Source: UBA5336 sp964412785
GTDB lineage: Bacteria; Pseudomonadota; Alphaproteobacteria; Caulobacterales; Hyphomonadaceae
NCBI GenBank assembly: GCA_964412785.1
Contig: CAYPQD010000012.1
Span: forward strand, 1-64,000
Direction: 5' to 3'
DNA: 64,000 nucleotides
How positions within the stretch are numbered: position 1 is the stretch's first letter; each line of letters starts with the position of its first letter. A program made the position numbers and the translations under genes. Positions 15,592-24,743 of the stretch are shown here, in pieces. Below the pieces are notes generated by a model. That model ran no database searches. It saw only the letters and a list, made by a program, of their open reading frames with translations, and had not been told where the DNA came from.

Positions 15592-16998
15592 TCACTCTTC
15601 CAGATGTAGCCGGCGTTTCCATTGTGCCACCTGTTCCGCCACGCGAACAGGGGCTGTCCCACCATAAGAGGTTCGGCTGGCCACCGATGCCCCGACGCTG
15701 AGAATGTCGAACACGCCGGCGTTGATGCGCGGTTCCACTGCCTGCATGTCATTAAGACCAAGAGCATCGAGCATGACGCCGCGGCTTTCGGCAAGCGCAA
15801 CGATTCGGCCCGTAACATGGTGGGCGTCCCGGAAGGGCATGGCGAGACTGCGCACCAGCCAGTCGGCCAGGTCGGTGGCGGTGGAAAACCCCCGCGCCGC
15901 CGCAGCGCCCATGGTGTCCTCGTGGAAGGTCAGGCTTTCCACCATGCCGGCCATGGCGCTGGCACACAGCTCGAAACTGTCGAAGGCGGCAAAGGTGAGC
16001 GCCTTGTCGTCCTGCAGGTCCTTGGCGTAGGCGAGCGGCAGCGCCTTGACCGCGCCGGACAGCGCGGCGAACTGGCTGGCAATCAGCGCGGCCTTGGAAC
16101 GGACAAGCTCGGCGGCGTCGGGATTGCGCTTCTGCGGCATGATCGAGGAGCCTGTGGACCAGGCATCCGAGAGGGTTGCAAAGCCGAATTGCGGGCTGGT
16201 CCAGAGTACGATTTCCTCCGCCAGGCGGGAGAGATGCGTCGCCGCGATCGACAGGGTGGCCAGCGCCTCCAGCGCGAAATCGCGGGCCGAGACAGCATCG
16301 AGGCTGTTGGCCATCGGCCGCTCGAAACCGAGCGCCTCAGCGGTCATGTCGCGGTCAACCGGGAAGCTCGTCCCGGCGAGCGCCGCTGCGCCGAGTGGAC
16401 ATTCGTTGAGACCGACGGCCGCGTCGCGCATCCGCCGGCAGTCCCGCTCGGCCATTTCCACATAGGCGAGAAGGTGGTGGCCAAGGGTGACCGGCTGGGC
16501 GGTCTGCATGTGGGTGAAGCCCGGCATGACTGTTCCGACGTGCTCGCCGGCCCGGCGCACGAGGGCGATCTGCAGGCCGCGCAGGCAGCTGCACGCCTCG
16601 GCCAGCGCGCCGCGCACCCAGAGCCTGAAATCTGTCACCACCTGGTCATTTCGCGAGCGGGCAGTGTGCAGCCGGCCGGCAGGCTCGCCGACCAGTTCCT
16701 TCAGCCGCGCCTCGATGTTCATATGGATGTCTTCCAGCGCGCGCCGGAAGGGGAAGGTGCCCGCAGTGATCTCCGCGAGCACCTGGTCGAGACCCTGCTG
16801 GATCGCGTGATTGTCCTCCGCGGACATGATGCCCATCTCGGCGAGCATGTCGGCGTGGGCGCGCGAACCGGCGATATCCTCAAGCGCCAGGCGCCGGTCG
16901 ACGTCTATCGACGCGTTTATCGCCTCCATGAGGTCGGACGGGCTTGCGGCAAAGCGCCCTCCCCACATCTGCTGGCCGCCGTCGGGGCGTTTGTCCAT
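15592..16998 (-). CDS. argH: argininosuccinate lyase
   Basis: ArgH (468 aa) splits argininosuccinate into arginine and fumarate. The superfamily signature GSSIMPQKRNPD is present around residues 280-290, as are the N-terminal MWGGRF and the HTARSRNDQV region. The start at 16998 gives the canonical MDKRPDGGQQMWGGRF beginning and has GGAG upstream; longer in-frame extensions read into the divergent thioredoxin promoter region and are rejected. It heads the operon that continues through lptM and lysA. Confidence 0.97.
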   Translation of the reverse strand: MDKRPDGGQQMWGGRFAASPSDLMEAINASIDVDRRLALEDIAGSRAHADMLAEMGIMSAEDNHAIQQGLDQVLAEITAGTFPFRRALEDIHMNIEARLKELVGEPAGRLHTARSRNDQVVTDFRLWVRGALAEACSCLRGLQIALVRRAGEHVGTVMPGFTHMQTAQPVTLGHHLLAYVEMAERDCRRMRDAAVGLNECPLGAAALAGTSFPVDRDMTAEALGFERPMANSLDAVSARDFALEALATLSIAATHLSRLAEEIVLWTSPQFGFATLSDAWSTGSSIMPQKRNPDAAELVRSKAALIASQFAALSGAVKALPLAYAKDLQDDKALTFAAFDSFELCASAMAGMVESLTFHEDTMGAAAARGFSTATDLADWLVRSLAMPFRDAHHVTGRIVALAESRGVMLDALGLNDMQAVEPRINAGVFDILSVGASVASRTSYGGTAPVRVAEQVAQWKRRLHLEE

Positions 16999-17036
16999 AT
17001 CCACTCCAGTCGTCGCGCCACGAGGAGCCGGCCCTG

Positions 17037-17654
17037 ATGCCGCAGAGCCTGACCCGCCATGTTTATCTTGCCCTGTTTGTGGTGGCTGCGGGCGCCATTG
17101 TCTATGCCCTGACCTCTGCCGCCGGTGGTCCACAGCCGGCCAGCCGGCTGGAACGGTTTGCCACGGCCGAGCTGGCCAAGCTCGATTTCTCAGGCCGCGG
17201 CGCGCTTGCGCCCGAGACGGTATTCCGCGGCCCGGATGGTGAAGCGGTCACCCTGCCAGCCTTCGAAGGGCGCACCGTGCTCGTGAATTTCTGGGCAACC
17301 TGGTGTGGGCCGTGCGAGCGCGAGCTGCCGCACCTTGGCGCCCTTCAGGGGGCACGCGGCAGCGAGGTGTTCGAGGTGATCGCGATCAGCGTCGATGCGC
17401 CCGATGACGCGGCCCAGGCGCATGCACGCGAGCGGCTTGCCGCTCTGACCGGGGGGCAGCTGCGCTATTTCACCGCGCCGCAGGGCGACCCGGCTTTCAG
17501 CCTCGTCTATGAGGCGGCGACCAGCGGGTTTCCGACCACGGTCATCTATGATGGCGACAGCATGGAAGTCGCGCGCCTTGCCGGCGAGGCCGACTGGGCC
17601 AGCGGCCATGCGGTCGCCTTTGTCGATGCGGTGCTTGCTGGCGTCAGCGATTGA
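17037..17654 (+). CDS. TlpA-family thioredoxin-like protein
   Basis: The 205-aa product has an N-terminal membrane anchor (roughly residues 9-27) and a periplasmic thioredoxin fold with the active site FWATWCGPCERELP. It would reduce disulfides in periplasmic targets such as cytochrome c or copper-chaperone cysteines, as TlpA and ResA do. The ATG has GAGGAG upstream. It is divergent from argH with only 38 bp between start codons, a conserved neighbourhood that points to a shared promoter region. Confidence 0.9.
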   Translation: MPQSLTRHVYLALFVVAAGAIVYALTSAAGGPQPASRLERFATAELAKLDFSGRGALAPETVFRGPDGEAVTLPAFEGRTVLVNFWATWCGPCERELPHLGALQGARGSEVFEVIAISVDAPDDAAQAHARERLAALTGGQLRYFTAPQGDPAFSLVYEAATSGFPTTVIYDGDSMEVARLAGEADWASGHAVAFVDAVLAGVSD

Positions 17655-17709
17655 GTCGCCTGCTCACGCCCGATACGACCGTTCCGAAAGCATGGTCGGC
17701 GAGACGCGG

Positions 17710-18831
17710 ATGCAGACACCCCGGTCCTTCCTCAAGACAACAGCCCAGGCGCTGGGGTTCGAGGCCTGCGGCATCGCACCGGCGCCGCTTGACTGGGCGG
17801 CGGCCGACGGACTGGCGGCATTCCTTTCGGCCGGTCACCATGCCGGCATGGACTGGATGGAAACGACGAAGGCGCGCCGACGAGCGCCAAGGGCACTCTG
17901 GCACGAGGCACGCTCGGCCGTAGTGGTGGCCAAGAGCTATGCGCCGGACCATGACCCGATGGCGACGCTGGCGCATAAGCGCCATGGCAATATCTCGGTC
18001 TATGCCCGCGGACGGGACTATCACGACGTTCTGAAGTCGCGTCTGAAACAGCTGGCGCGCGCCTTCGTCGCGCAGACCGGTGCGCAGGTGAAGGTGTTCG
18101 TCGACACCGCGCCGCTGATGGAAAAGCCGCTGGCGGCACTCGCGGGTATCGGATGGCAGGGCAAGCACACCAACCTGCTGTCGCGCGATCTCGGCAACTG
18201 GATGTTTCTCGGCGTCATGCTGACGAGCGCGGACCTGCCGCCCGATGCGCCGGGTGAGGCCCATTGCGGCAGCTGCCGGGCGTGTCTCGACATCTGCCCG
18301 ACCGACGCGTTTCCGGCGCCCTACCGGCTCGATGCGCGCCGCTGCCTGTCCTACCTCACAATCGAGCACAGGGGGCCGGTCCCGCGCGCCTTCCGCAGAC
18401 CGATGGGCAACCGGATCTATGGCTGCGACGACTGCCTTGCCATCTGCCCATGGAACAAGTTTGCGCAAACGGCGCAGGAAGCGGCGCTGCATGCGCGGGT
18501 GGAGTTGCGCCTGCCGGAGCTGAGCGAACTGGCCGCGCTCGATGACGCGGCATTCCGGGAGGTGTTCGCCGGCTCGCCAGTGAAGCGGACGGGCCGCGAG
18601 CGGTTTGTTCGCAATGTTGCAATCGCCATTGGCAATTGCGGCGATCCTGCGCTTGTTTCCACGCTCCTGCCGCTGCTGGACGACGCGTCGGCACTGGTAC
18701 GGGGCGCCGCCATCTGGGCGCTCGCCTGCCTCGACCCGGACCGCTTTGCCGGCGAGCGTGCCGCTCGCATGGATGCGGAGGGCGATCCCGGCGTGATCGA
18801 GGAGTGGACGCTGGGGTCAGGCGATGCGTAG
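17710..18831 (+). CDS. queG: epoxyqueuosine reductase QueG
   Basis: QueG (373 aa) is a cobalamin-dependent iron-sulfur enzyme that performs the last step of queuosine tRNA modification. Two ferredoxin-type clusters are visible: CGSCRACLDICPTDAF and CDDCLAICPWNKFA, and the KSYAP and YARGRDYH motifs of the family precede them. The C-terminus is HEAT-like. The chosen ATG (17710) gives the family N-terminus; an in-frame ATG lies six codons upstream. It overlaps mtgA by 8 bp. Confidence 0.95.
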   Translation: MQTPRSFLKTTAQALGFEACGIAPAPLDWAAADGLAAFLSAGHHAGMDWMETTKARRRAPRALWHEARSAVVVAKSYAPDHDPMATLAHKRHGNISVYARGRDYHDVLKSRLKQLARAFVAQTGAQVKVFVDTAPLMEKPLAALAGIGWQGKHTNLLSRDLGNWMFLGVMLTSADLPPDAPGEAHCGSCRACLDICPTDAFPAPYRLDARRCLSYLTIEHRGPVPRAFRRPMGNRIYGCDDCLAICPWNKFAQTAQEAALHARVELRLPELSELAALDDAAFREVFAGSPVKRTGRERFVRNVAIAIGNCGDPALVSTLLPLLDDASALVRGAAIWALACLDPDRFAGERAARMDAEGDPGVIEEWTLGSGDA

Positions 18832-19531
18832 GCGCGGGCCGGTGCGCCGCTGGCTGGCCCGGATCGTCCGGGTGCTGCTGGGCGCTTTTCTTGGGCTCAA
18901 TGCCTATGCCCTGGCGCTTGCCGGCCTGCCGGTGCCGGGCTCGATCCTGATGATTCAGCGCACCGTGGAGGGCAAGGCCGTGCGGCGCCAGCCGGTGCCG
19001 CTCTCGGCGATCTCGCCGCATCTCGTCCGCGCAGTCATCGCGGCGGAGGATTCCCGCTTCTGCAGCCATCACGGCATCGACCCGCAGGCCCTGCGCCAGG
19101 CGCTTGCCGAGGCAAGGGCAGGCAAGCGCCTGCGCGGGGCGTCCACCATAACCCAGCAGACGGCCAAGAACGCCCTGCTCTGGAATGGCGGCGGCATGGC
19201 GCGCAAGGGCGCAGAGGCCTGGTTTGCGCCGCTCATAGACTTCGCCTGGGGCAAGCGGCGGGTGATGGAGGCCTATCTCAACCTTGCCGAATGGGGCGAC
19301 GGGCTGTTCGGGGCTGAGGCGGCCGCGCAGGTACGGTTCGGCAAGCCGGCCGCCGACCTGACGCGCCGCGAGGCAGCGTTGCTGGCCGCCGTCCTGCCGA
19401 GCCCGAATCACTGGCGGATCGATCCACCGGGGCCGTATGTGGCGCAGCGGACTGCCACGCTGGAGGCTCGGATGCATGTGGTCGAAGCCAATGGGCTCGA
19501 CGCCTGCGTCCTTCAAAAGCGCGGCACCTGA
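18824..19531 (+). CDS. mtgA: monofunctional peptidoglycan glycosyltransferase MtgA
   Basis: This 235-aa GT51 enzyme polymerises lipid II into glycan strands at the inner membrane. There is one membrane helix (about residues 12-34), then the GT51 motifs AVIAAEDSRFCSHHGID (catalytic Glu), GASTITQQTAKN, the KR-x-x-EAYLN segment and the AALLAAVLPSPN end. Length is normal for MtgA. It overlaps queG at its start and the convergent PiT-like gene by 19 bp at its end. Confidence 0.95.
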   Translation: MRRRGPVRRWLARIVRVLLGAFLGLNAYALALAGLPVPGSILMIQRTVEGKAVRRQPVPLSAISPHLVRAVIAAEDSRFCSHHGIDPQALRQALAEARAGKRLRGASTITQQTAKNALLWNGGGMARKGAEAWFAPLIDFAWGKRRVMEAYLNLAEWGDGLFGAEAAAQVRFGKPAADLTRREAALLAAVLPSPNHWRIDPPGPYVAQRTATLEARMHVVEANGLDACVLQKRGT

Positions 19532-20544
19532 CCGGTCGCGAGCCAGGGCATTCCGAAGGCGAGCACCACACTGACCGCGAGGCCGAACAAAGCCCGCATG
19601 GCGTCAGTCAGCAGGTCGAACAGGGTCTCCGATCGCGACCGTAGGCTGGCAACCCACGAGATCGCCAGTTCCCGTCCGGCAAGCAGGCCGAGGAACACCC
19701 AGGTCGTGCTCATCGGCACATCGTTCAGTTCCTTGAAGTAGAGCAGGATAAAGCCGTAGATCAGATCGACCACGGTGGCCGCGCGAATGTCGGTTGTGTT
19801 CGTCTTGCTGAGGACGATCTTCTGGATCTCGCCGCCGCGGGTCGCGAAGATCCAAGCATGCAGCCCAACCATGACGAGCGTTGCGAACACCAGTAGCCAG
19901 GGGCTGAAGGTCACCAGGGTTGCGCCGTCGACGACGGTGGTCGTCCGCGGCAGATAAGCGAAGATATTGGCGAGATCCTGCATCAGCCATTGCGACCACA
20001 GGAACGCGGTTGACGCCCATTGCAGCACCACCCATCCGACCCCCGGAGCCTGCGTCGCCGTTCGCGACACCCAGCGCTCCCAGATGCGGGCAATCAGCAG
20101 GTAGACAATACCGCCGGCGGCAAAGGCGACCACATAACCCATGCCCGACTTCAGGAGCATCGAGCCGAGAACGCCCTCGGTCGCTGCCCCGCCGGTCAGC
20201 GCGAAAATGGTCAGCACGAGGAAGGTGGTGGACACCGGAATGCCGAACTGGGTGAGGGCGAGCAGGACGAGCGGCGGCAGGGCATGCCACCATTGGATGC
20301 CGCCTTCGGGATAGGGCAGCTGGTTCAGACGCCCGAAGGCGATGTCACCGTTCAGGCTGAAATAGCTATAGGTCATGACCACGATGATGATCGATGACGC
20401 AAACAGCCAGAGTACCCACCAGGGACGCGTGCTGTTCGACGACAGGAAGGTGCCGAGCGTCTGGATCGCGTCATTGGCGACGATCGAATAGGCCGCGAGC
20501 AGGAAGCCCACAATCGCAAAAAGTTCCACCCCGCCGATCGCCAT
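19513..20544 (-). CDS. PiT-like (inorganic phosphate transporter family) membrane protein
   Basis: This 343-aa protein has about nine to ten predicted membrane segments. Two PiT-type signatures are visible: IVANDAIQTLGTF near the N-terminus (the usual GANDxxNAxGT) with GIPVSTTFLVLTIFA, and in the C-terminal half ELNDVPMSTTWVFLGLLAGRE. The duplicated N-D ... V/M-S-T-T pattern is characteristic of the family, but the overall sequence is atypical and shorter than classical PiT proteins. Substrate is uncertain (phosphate, sulfate or other anion). It stands alone. Confidence 0.6.
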   Translation of the reverse strand: MAIGGVELFAIVGFLLAAYSIVANDAIQTLGTFLSSNSTRPWWVLWLFASSIIIVVMTYSYFSLNGDIAFGRLNQLPYPEGGIQWWHALPPLVLLALTQFGIPVSTTFLVLTIFALTGGAATEGVLGSMLLKSGMGYVVAFAAGGIVYLLIARIWERWVSRTATQAPGVGWVVLQWASTAFLWSQWLMQDLANIFAYLPRTTTVVDGATLVTFSPWLLVFATLVMVGLHAWIFATRGGEIQKIVLSKTNTTDIRAATVVDLIYGFILLYFKELNDVPMSTTWVFLGLLAGRELAISWVASLRSRSETLFDLLTDAMRALFGLAVSVVLAFGMPWLATGQVPRF

Positions 20545-20722
20545 GGCGCCGATCCCCTCATTGACTAACCCTCAGCCCCGGCGCCTAGCAGACCCGTCCG
20601 CCCTTGGCGAGCCTGCAAGTCCCGCCGCCTCGCCACGCCGATGTGAACCGCCTTCACGCACTCGTCGGTCGCGTGTGAGCCCGTCTCCCACCACCTTGCC
20701 GGCGCAGCAGAGGAGGACACCC

Positions 20723-21253
20723 ATGCTCGACCGACTGGAACGCTACGCCCCACACGGCATCGCGGTTTTCGCCGCGGCCGTCTTCACCGACAGCCTGCGC
20801 TACAAGTTCACCAATGCCGGGGAGACGCAGGTCATCTTCGGCAAGCTCGACGCCTGGGCCGCAAGCCTCGGCGCGCCCGGCCTGTTCGCTCAGACCGGCC
20901 TGTTCAGCCAGTATGTCATCGGATCGGCGGAACTTGTTGCCGCCGGCCTGCTGCTGGCGGGCATCCATCCGGCGCTGCGCCGCCTGCAGGCGCTCGGCGC
21001 GCTGATCGCCTTCGCCGTGATGACCGGCGCGGTCAACTTCCACCTGTGGACGCCGCTCGGCATCGACCCGAACAATGATGGCGGCGGTCTGTTTGCGGCG
21101 GCCATGGTGGTCTGGGCGACATCGCTCACCCTGATCGTGATCCGCCGCCGGGAGCTTGCCGGCCTCGCCCGGGACCTCCGCCGGTCGCTCGTCCCCGACG
21201 CGCCGCAACCGCACTCCACCACCCCCTCCACCCTCGCCCTCCAGGGAGCCTGA
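20723..21253 (+). CDS. DoxX-like four-helix membrane protein
   Basis: The 176-aa product has four predicted membrane helices and begins MLDRLERYAPHGIAVFAAAVF. The segment SLRYKFTNAGETQVIFGKLDAW resembles DoxX/DUF417-type proteins of unknown redox-linked function. A strong AGGAGG precedes the ATG. The stop is 2 bp from the next gene (TGACATG), so it is co-transcribed with the YHS protein. The 178 bp upstream contains no clear promoter boxes. Confidence 0.7.
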   Translation: MLDRLERYAPHGIAVFAAAVFTDSLRYKFTNAGETQVIFGKLDAWAASLGAPGLFAQTGLFSQYVIGSAELVAAGLLLAGIHPALRRLQALGALIAFAVMTGAVNFHLWTPLGIDPNNDGGGLFAAAMVVWATSLTLIVIRRRELAGLARDLRRSLVPDAPQPHSTTPSTLALQGA

Positions 21254-21254
21254 C

Positions 21255-21716
21255 ATGACCCTTCGTTCCATCCTGATCGCCGCGGCGCTCGTCACCACCC
21301 CGGCCGTGATCGCCACCCCGGCGGCCCATGCCGACAAGGCGCCGGTCTACACCGGAACCTTTTCCAACCTCGCCGTGCAGGGCCATGACCCGGTCGCCTA
21401 TTTCACCGAAGGCAAGCCGGTGAAAGGCTCACCCGACTTCTCCACCGAATATCAGGGGGCCGAGTTCCGATTCGCCTCGCAGGAGAATCTCGACACTTTC
21501 CTCGCCGATCCCGCGAAGTACGCGCCCCAATATGGCGGATATTGCGCCTGGGCCGTCAGCCAGGGCTACACCGCCAAGGGCGACGCCGATCACTGGCGGA
21601 TCGTCGATGGCAAGCTCTATCTCAACTACAATGCCAAAGTTCAGCGCGACTGGGAGGCCGACATTCCAGGCTTCATCGAAGCGGCGGACACCAACTGGCC
21701 GGACGTCCTGAAATAG
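21255..21716 (+). CDS. secreted YHS-domain protein
   Basis: The 153-aa product has a Sec-type signal peptide (cut after about AHA) and a YHS domain: GHDPVAYFTEGKPVKG, then FRFASQENLDTFLADPAKYAPQ and the Cys-containing YGGYCAWA. YHS domains bind metal in some proteins; relatives with selenocysteine at the Cys site exist, but here it is an ordinary TGC. The end HWRIVDGKLYLNYNAKVQRDW is the typical tail of the periplasmic alphaproteobacterial form. It is co-transcribed with the DoxX-like gene. Confidence 0.87.
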   Translation: MTLRSILIAAALVTTPAVIATPAAHADKAPVYTGTFSNLAVQGHDPVAYFTEGKPVKGSPDFSTEYQGAEFRFASQENLDTFLADPAKYAPQYGGYCAWAVSQGYTAKGDADHWRIVDGKLYLNYNAKVQRDWEADIPGFIEAADTNWPDVLK

Positions 21717-21739
21717 CGCCCTCGCGCCATCCGAACCCC

Positions 21740-22141
21740 TCACTCCGCCGCCGGGCTGCCTGCCTGGCGGCGTTTCTCGTCGTGGCGGGCGAGGCTGCGG
21801 CTGATCGCCGGGCGGACCTTCAGGAACAGGCGATAGGCCGCCTCCCCCAGCCAGAGGACCGGCGGGAACCGCGCGAGATGGCCGAGCGGGGCCAGCATCG
21901 GCACCGCGCGCCACATGGCAGCGAACGCCGCGGCGCCGGACACGATCGGCCGCCCCGCCTCCTGGGCGTGGAAGCGTGCGAGCAGGTCCGCCCGCTCGAT
22001 CGGGCAGCTTTCGCCCGCATCTTCGGCGGCGACGTCGATGAAGCGGATTGCATCTCGGCGATCGAGGCGCCGCATCAGATTGATTTCGCGCCGGCACAGG
22101 GGGCATGCGCCATCATACCAGACGGTCAGTTTTTCGGTCAT
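21740..22141 (-). CDS. DCC-family (DUF393) thiol-disulfide oxidoreductase
   Basis: The 133-aa protein has the family motif WYDGACPLCRRE with a thioredoxin-like C-x-x-C near the N-terminus, followed by RFIDVAAED and a hydrophobic C-terminal half. DCC proteins are presumed disulfide oxidoreductases; substrates are unknown. The ATG at 22141 sits at the expected position before the motif. It is convergent with the YHS gene (23 bp gap) and divergent from rplY. Confidence 0.85.
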   Translation of the reverse strand: MTEKLTVWYDGACPLCRREINLMRRLDRRDAIRFIDVAAEDAGESCPIERADLLARFHAQEAGRPIVSGAAAFAAMWRAVPMLAPLGHLARFPPVLWLGEAAYRLFLKVRPAISRSLARHDEKRRQAGSPAAE

Positions 22142-22309
22142 GACGGCGAATTGGCGTGCAATCGCACGGCGTCCAGAGGTTGCCTTGTCGCATCCCTTCA
22201 GGGTATCCACCGCAGTCTTGGATCAAACGGCGGCGCAAGGTCGTTCGTGTCAGGCTGTCACCGGTAGGCATGGGCCTTCAGGCAGACTTCAGGGCGAAGG
22301 GAAAAGCAG

Positions 22310-22936
22310 ATGTCCAGCGATATAATTTTCAATGTCGAGGTGCGCGAGCGCGTCGGAACCGGCGGCGCGCGCGAGGCGCGTCGAAACGGCTTCGTGCCCG
22401 GCGTACTCTATGGCGGCGACCTCAAGCCGGTCGCGATAAGCCTGAAGAAGAGCGAGGTGCTGAAAGCGATCAACACCGGCCAGTTCCGCTCCTCCACGGC
22501 GACGCTGATCCACAAGGGCGAAAGGCAGCTGGTCATCGCTCAGGACATCCAGATGCACCCGGTGACGGACGCGCCGATGCATGTCGATCTGTACCGGGTC
22601 GATGAAAGGCAGCTCATTCGCGTCGAGGTGCCGGTGCATTTCGTTGGCGAGGAGAAATCGCCCGGCATGAAGCGCGGGGGTGCGCTCAACGTCGTGCGCC
22701 ACGCCGTCGAACTGATGGTGCCAGCCGGACAGATCCCGGAGTTCCTGGAAGCCGACGTCTCCACGCTGGAAATCGGCGACAACATCAAGATTTCCAACAT
22801 CGCCCTGCCGTCCAACGCCGAACCGACGATCACCGACCGTGACTTTACCATTGCGACGATTATCGGTCGCGGTGGTCCGAGCGGCGGCGCGGCGGCCGGA
22901 GACAGCGAGGGCGACGACGAGGGCAGCGACAGCTAG
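22310..22936 (+). CDS. rplY: 50S ribosomal protein L25/general stress protein Ctc
   Basis: The 208-aa CTC-type L25 binds 5S rRNA. The N-terminal domain carries REARRNGFVPGVLYGG and the L25 core DIQMHPVTDAPMHVDLYRV; the C-terminal TL5 domain has VPVHFVGEEKSPGMKRGG and ends in an acidic tail, as in most long bacterial L25 proteins. AGGGAAAAGC provides the ribosome binding site. It is followed by pth after 104 bp, the usual rplY-pth order. Confidence 0.95.
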   Translation: MSSDIIFNVEVRERVGTGGAREARRNGFVPGVLYGGDLKPVAISLKKSEVLKAINTGQFRSSTATLIHKGERQLVIAQDIQMHPVTDAPMHVDLYRVDERQLIRVEVPVHFVGEEKSPGMKRGGALNVVRHAVELMVPAGQIPEFLEADVSTLEIGDNIKISNIALPSNAEPTITDRDFTIATIIGRGGPSGGAAAGDSEGDDEGSDS

Positions 22937-23040
22937 CGCCCCTGGTCGCGCTGTTGACAGACCCGGACCGGGGCGGGTTGCGCGGCGCGGCTTTCGCCAT
23001 AACACAGGGCGGGTCCGGACCGGACCGGCAAGAGGCCGTC

Positions 23041-23655
23041 ATGCTGATCTTCACCGCCCAGGGCAATCCCGGCGCGAAATATGCGGGGAACCGCCACAAT
23101 CTCGGCTTCATGACCGCCGACGCGATCGCGGCGGGCCATGGCTTCGGACCCTGGCGTGCGCGTTTCCAGGGCCAGGCCAGCGAAGGCGTGGTCGAGACAC
23201 CGGGCGGCACGCCGGTCAAGGTCCTGCTCCTGAAACCTGAGACCTTCTACAATGACACTGGCCGGGCCGTGTCCGAGGCCACCCGCTTCTACAAGCTCTC
23301 GCCCGAGGACGTCACTGTCTTCTATGACGAGATTGATCTGGCGCCAGGCCGGCTGCGGGTGAAACGCGGCGGCGGGCATTCGGGCAATAACGGCCTTCGC
23401 TCGATCATCGCGCACCTGTCGCCCGACGTGCGCCGCGTGCGAATGGGGATCGGCCATCCGGGTGACAAGTCCGCGGTTCTGGGGCATGTCCTCGCCGATT
23501 TCACGAAATCGGAGCGCGACTGGGTCGAGCCGCTTGTGGGTGCCTGCGTGCGGGCCTTGCCGATATTAGTGGCGGGCGAGGATGAGCGCTTCCAGACTGA
23601 AGTCATGCGCCTCGCGCCGGCTCCGAAGGCTGACCCGCGCCAGGCCAGGCTCTAG
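23041..23655 (+). CDS. pth: peptidyl-tRNA hydrolase
   Basis: Pth (204 aa) recycles tRNA by cleaving peptidyl-tRNA that drops off ribosomes. GNPGAKYAGNRHNLGF contains the catalytic His near residue 20; KPETFYNDTG, YDEIDLAPGRLRVKRGGGHSGNNGL and the IGHPG motif follow. The ATG at 23041 begins the family N-terminus. The stop TAG lies in CTAG, a palindrome that also carries the stop of the convergent TIR gene, so the genes overlap by 4 bp. Confidence 0.96.
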   Translation: MLIFTAQGNPGAKYAGNRHNLGFMTADAIAAGHGFGPWRARFQGQASEGVVETPGGTPVKVLLLKPETFYNDTGRAVSEATRFYKLSPEDVTVFYDEIDLAPGRLRVKRGGGHSGNNGLRSIIAHLSPDVRRVRMGIGHPGDKSAVLGHVLADFTKSERDWVEPLVGACVRALPILVAGEDERFQTEVMRLAPAPKADPRQARL

Positions 23656-24596
23656 CTTCCGTCACCCGTCTCGCCGTCGGTATCGTTGATGATCGGCCCG
23701 GTCTCCAGACGGTAGAGCAGGCGCCGGTCAATTGTCCCGGCCGGGCAGGACTGCATCACAGCGTTGGAGATTGCCGGACCGCCCGAAGCCGGGGCGGGCT
23801 GGGTGCGCACGATCCAGGCGAAGAAGAGCATGGCCGCAATGGCAAGCGCGATCGTCATGAGCGTGCCCCAGCCAAGGCTCTCGTCGAATGCGACAGGTGC
23901 CGCCACGGGCGCCGGGTCGCGGGCCGCCGCGATCACGGCTTCGGCGGGACGGGGCGACGGCGGCGGCGGTGGACTGGCGGCAGGCGCACGCGTGGCGGTG
24001 GCCGCAAGCCCGGTTGCCAGCGCCGCCGCGCCGGTGGCCGAGGCGCCGGTCGCCGAAGCGGCGGCTGCGCCGGTCTGAGACGGGGTCCTGCCCTTCTGGC
24101 TCAGCGGGTCGCCCGGATGGCGCTTGCGCCAGGCGTCCTGGGCATCGCTGTCGCGCGCGGGGATCAGCATCCACTCACGCAAATCCTTGCGGCCATCGCG
24201 GGCGCCGAGATCTTCAATCAGCCGGTAGAAATCCTCCGGCGTGGTCCGCGTCGTCATGCCGTTGATCAGGTAGCGCTCGTGAAGATGGAAGGGATCGTCC
24301 GGCACGGTCTCGTCGAGCCCGACCTGGACAAGCACACCGTCGCGGGTCAGAGCCTGCTCGGCGATCGCGTGGACCCAGGCACTTTCGCGCTCGCTGCGAT
24401 CCATGGCGGCTGCAGACCACAGAACGACCACCGACTGCGAGGCGTTGGCATCGCGCACATCCTTGTCTGTCAGCTGGGAACTGGTGCGGGTCTTGTCGTA
24501 ACGGACCTTGAATTTCAGCGCTCTCAGTCGGCGTACGACAAGTTCCGCCATATCCCTGTCATTGAGCGCGGACGCCAGAAACACGTCATATTTCAT
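23652..24596 (-). CDS. TIR-domain protein with low-complexity linker and C-terminal membrane anchor
   Basis: The 314-aa product starts with a TIR domain (about residues 1-150): MKYDVFLASALNDRD, then FKVRYDKTR, SVVVLWSAAA and a W-containing helix. An Ala/Pro-rich linker (about 170-235) and one membrane helix near 245-265 follow, with a short C-terminal tail containing CPAGTIDRRLLYRL. Bacterial TIR domains often cleave NAD, using a Glu four residues after the conserved Trp (SxWxxxE). Here the Trp is residue 74 and residue 78 is Ile; a Glu occurs at 80. Catalysis is therefore doubtful and a scaffold or sensor role is possible. It is divergent from ychF. Confidence 0.8.
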   Translation of the reverse strand: MKYDVFLASALNDRDMAELVVRRLRALKFKVRYDKTRTSSQLTDKDVRDANASQSVVVLWSAAAMDRSERESAWVHAIAEQALTRDGVLVQVGLDETVPDDPFHLHERYLINGMTTRTTPEDFYRLIEDLGARDGRKDLREWMLIPARDSDAQDAWRKRHPGDPLSQKGRTPSQTGAAAASATGASATGAAALATGLAATATRAPAASPPPPPSPRPAEAVIAAARDPAPVAAPVAFDESLGWGTLMTIALAIAAMLFFAWIVRTQPAPASGGPAISNAVMQSCPAGTIDRRLLYRLETGPIINDTDGETGDGS

Positions 24597-24743
24597 GCCG
24601 ACACGCTCCACTCTTTCGCGCATTGAAAATGCATATCCACCCGGGCTTGGCCACCCGATTCAGTGAAAACGCGAAAAGTCGCTGCACCTTACGGGAATCT
24701 CGGCTATCCCGATGGCCGAGGCGCGAGGACGGACCAGGAGATC

